A DNA stretch of 58,947 nucleotides from an uncultured Acetatifactor sp. (GTDB lineage: Bacteria; Bacillota; Clostridia; Lachnospirales; Lachnospiraceae): assembly GCA_947627535.1 (NCBI GenBank), contig CANQWM010000005.1, positions 1 to 58,947 of the forward strand, written 5' to 3'. The number at the start of each line of letters is the position of its first letter. Positions within the stretch are counted from its first letter, which is position 1. Both the position numbers and the translations under genes were made by a program. Positions 57,488-58,947 of this stretch are shown here, piece after piece. The notes under the pieces are model-generated. The model did no database searches, was not told the DNA's origin, and saw only the letters and a program-made list of their open reading frames with translations.

Positions 57488-58947
57488 TCAGCTCACACGA
57501 TTATAGTTGATGAGGCAGCCCTTCAGGATGATCTGTCTCTCCTCGTCGGTCAGTTCGCCCAGCCGCAGTTCAAAACCGGTCATTCCGTCTTTTCCCACTC
57601 TATACGCGGTGATCGTCTCCGCCTTCTCCTCCACGGCCTTTTTAATGCCCGGGACAAAGAGATAATCCAGATTTTTGAAGGGAAGCTCACCCTCCTTTAT
57701 CAGGAAGGGCAACATACCCCAGTTGATCAGGTTGGAGCGGTAGCGCTTGGTGGCGTACTCGTTGGCGATGTTCGCCCATCCCCCCAGCACTTTCTGACAG
57801 GATGCCGCCTGCTCTCTGGCGGAGCCGTCTCCCGGCTTCACCGCAAAGATGGTGGAGCCGAAACCGGTATTGGTGTGATTGACTTCCGGATACTGCGCCT
57901 TGACCGTGCCCATGATCTCCTTTAACACGGGCAGCGCCTGGCAGGGATGGCCGCCGTTCATGCGCTCTTTCTCTGCCTTCTGAATCTCCTTTGCCCTCGC
58001 TACATAATTCGGATCCTTGCGGCTTAAGGTAAACTCCGCCAGTCCAAGAGGATTGGAGCGGTAGGAAGAGGTCTCTCCGGAGGGGATCAGCTCGTCGGTG
58101 GTGGTGACGGGATCATGAATCTCGCTGACCACCTGCAGCACCAGGTTTTCCGGCAGTTCGCCCATAGCCGGCCAGTCCTTGATGTTGGGGCCGAACTGGA
58201 TCTCCACATTCGGGTCCGCCACGCCGTGAGAATCGAACACCCGGTTTGCGTAAATGTTGCTGTCAAAGTGATACCTGTATTTCCCGATCTCTCCGTCGAA
58301 GTCGGTGGCAGGCGTCAATACGCCTCTGTTGGCCGCAGTTGCGGCAATGGACCTTGCATCCATCAGCGCCACGGACGAGATCTGGCCATTCTGAAGCTTG
58401 CTTCCCTCCCGGTTGGGGAAGTTTCTTGTGGAATGGCGGATACTGAACGCATTGTTTGCCGGCGTGTCCCCCGCGCCGAAGCAGGGACCGCAGAACGCCG
58501 TCTTGATCACAGCGCCTGTCTCCAGGATCGAAGCGGCGCAGCCGTTCCGGATCAGTTCCATATAGATGGGCATGGAAGCGGGATAGACGCTTAAGGTAAA
58601 TCCGTCGGAGCCGATGTACCTGCCCTTCAGGATGTCGGCGGCGGCGCAGATGTTTTCAAAGCCGCCTCCTGCGCAGCCCGCGATGATTCCCTGATCCACC
58701 AGGAATTTTCCGTCCTTTACCTTGTCCTTTAAATGGAACTCCACCGCCCCGTCCAGACTGACCTGGGCGCGCTTTTCCGTCTCATCCAGAATATCCATCA
58801 GATTGGCGTTCAGCTCGTCGATGGTGTAAGTGTTGCTGGGGTGGAACGGCATTGCGATCATGGGCCGCACCCTGGACAGATCCACCTGGATCATTCCGTC
58901 ATAGTATGCCACGTCCCCGGGGGCTAATTCCTTATACTCTTCTTTTC
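57488..58947 (-). CDS. Aconitase-superfamily hydratase (YbhJ-like), 5' end outside the window
   Basis: The C-terminal 486 or so residues of a large hydratase. The reading frame stays open to the window edge, so the GTG at 58912 is internal and the N-terminus is missing. The [4Fe-4S] cysteines are visible in GCAGGGFENI and AFCGPCFGAGDTPANN. Substrate-binding stretches of the family (RNFPNREGSKLQNGQ, SVALMDARSIAATAANRG) are also present. The group isomerises tricarboxylic or related acids; the YbhJ type has no settled substrate. It is upstream of and probably co-transcribed with the SseB-family gene. Confidence 0.9.
   Translation of the reverse strand, partial: KEEYKELAPGDVAYYDGMIQVDLSRVRPMIAMPFHPSNTYTIDELNANLMDILDETEKRAQVSLDGAVEFHLKDKVKDGKFLVDQGIIAGCAGGGFENICAAADILKGRYIGSDGFTLSVYPASMPIYMELIRNGCAASILETGAVIKTAFCGPCFGAGDTPANNAFSIRHSTRNFPNREGSKLQNGQISSVALMDARSIAATAANRGVLTPATDFDGEIGKYRYHFDSNIYANRVFDSHGVADPNVEIQFGPNIKDWPAMGELPENLVLQVVSEIHDPVTTTDELIPSGETSSYRSNPLGLAEFTLSRKDPNYVARAKEIQKAEKERMNGGHPCQALPVLKEIMGTVKAQYPEVNHTNTGFGSTIFAVKPGDGSAREQAASCQKVLGGWANIANEYATKRYRSNLINWGMLPFLIKEGELPFKNLDYLFVPGIKKAVEEKAETITAYRVGKDGMTGFELRLGELTDEERQIILKGCLINYNRVS

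Noticed and set aside
1..58947. Insertion sequences, prophage, conjugative element or integrase genes
   Set aside because: No transposase, integrase, relaxase or phage structural protein is encoded in any long frame, and no long terminal inverted repeats were noticed.

Overview
The window looks like chromosome of an endospore-forming, probably motile member of the Lachnospiraceae (Clostridia). The evidence is the protein style, a SAM-I riboswitch on metK, a class 1B pyrD/pyrK pair, spoIIID, a SipL-type spore protein, VanR/VanS-like regulators and two promoter matches to the motility sigma factor SigD. The genus cannot be fixed from sequence alone. Gene density is high, most genes are on the minus strand, and I found no insertion sequence, prophage or CRISPR array.

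Layout. 0-5 kb: a tRNA-like relic, riboswitch-controlled metK, murA and a LysM-G5-M23 cell-wall peptidase. 5-9.4 kb: a minus-strand operon with a tail-anchored coiled-coil protein, a flavin reductase and two paralogous GT-C membrane glycosyltransferases. 9.4-16 kb: a PhoB/PhoP-type promoter with no obvious gene, a small alarmone synthetase, a haemolysin III protein with a palindromic operator candidate, galE, a UDP-sugar pyrophosphorylase, a MATE exporter and spoIIID. 16-24 kb: a glycan or glycolipid locus with two large polytopic proteins, a DegT-type aminotransferase, two GT2 transferases and a FAD-dependent oxidoreductase. 24-34 kb: a heterodimeric ABC exporter, a ferritin-like small protein, endonuclease IV, an NlpC/P60 hydrolase, asnS and a lipoprotein foldase. 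33-37.7 kb: a plus-strand run with ispE, a GntR regulator, murI, a DUF1934 protein and a SigD-promoted gene. 37.8-42.5 kb: sipL and the pyrimidine genes pyrD-pyrK-pyrC. 42.6-59 kb: a PrcB-type lipoprotein, plsC, a D,D-carboxypeptidase, a GH95 fucosidase, a VanRS-like two-component system, murF, ddl, a GH9-like lipoprotein, an amidohydrolase, a degenerate M23 protein, a calcium-binding protein behind a SigD promoter and attenuator-like hairpin, an SseB-family protein and a truncated aconitase-type hydratase.

Cell-envelope work dominates. murA, murI, ddl, murF and the carboxypeptidase make or trim peptidoglycan. The UDP-sugar pyrophosphorylase and galE supply nucleotide sugars. The GT2/GT-C/DegT set probably builds a lipid-linked sugar that is transferred outside the membrane; the enzyme types resemble the ArnB-ArnC-ArnT logic, although the product is unknown.

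The strongest candidates for undescribed biology are: the phosphate-type promoter at 9573-9626 that drives a short transcript ending in a hairpin beside the alarmone synthetase; the SigD-driven leader RNA at 56841-56937; the Arn-like glycan locus; and the VanRS-like system next to ddl/murF with its own direct-repeat box.
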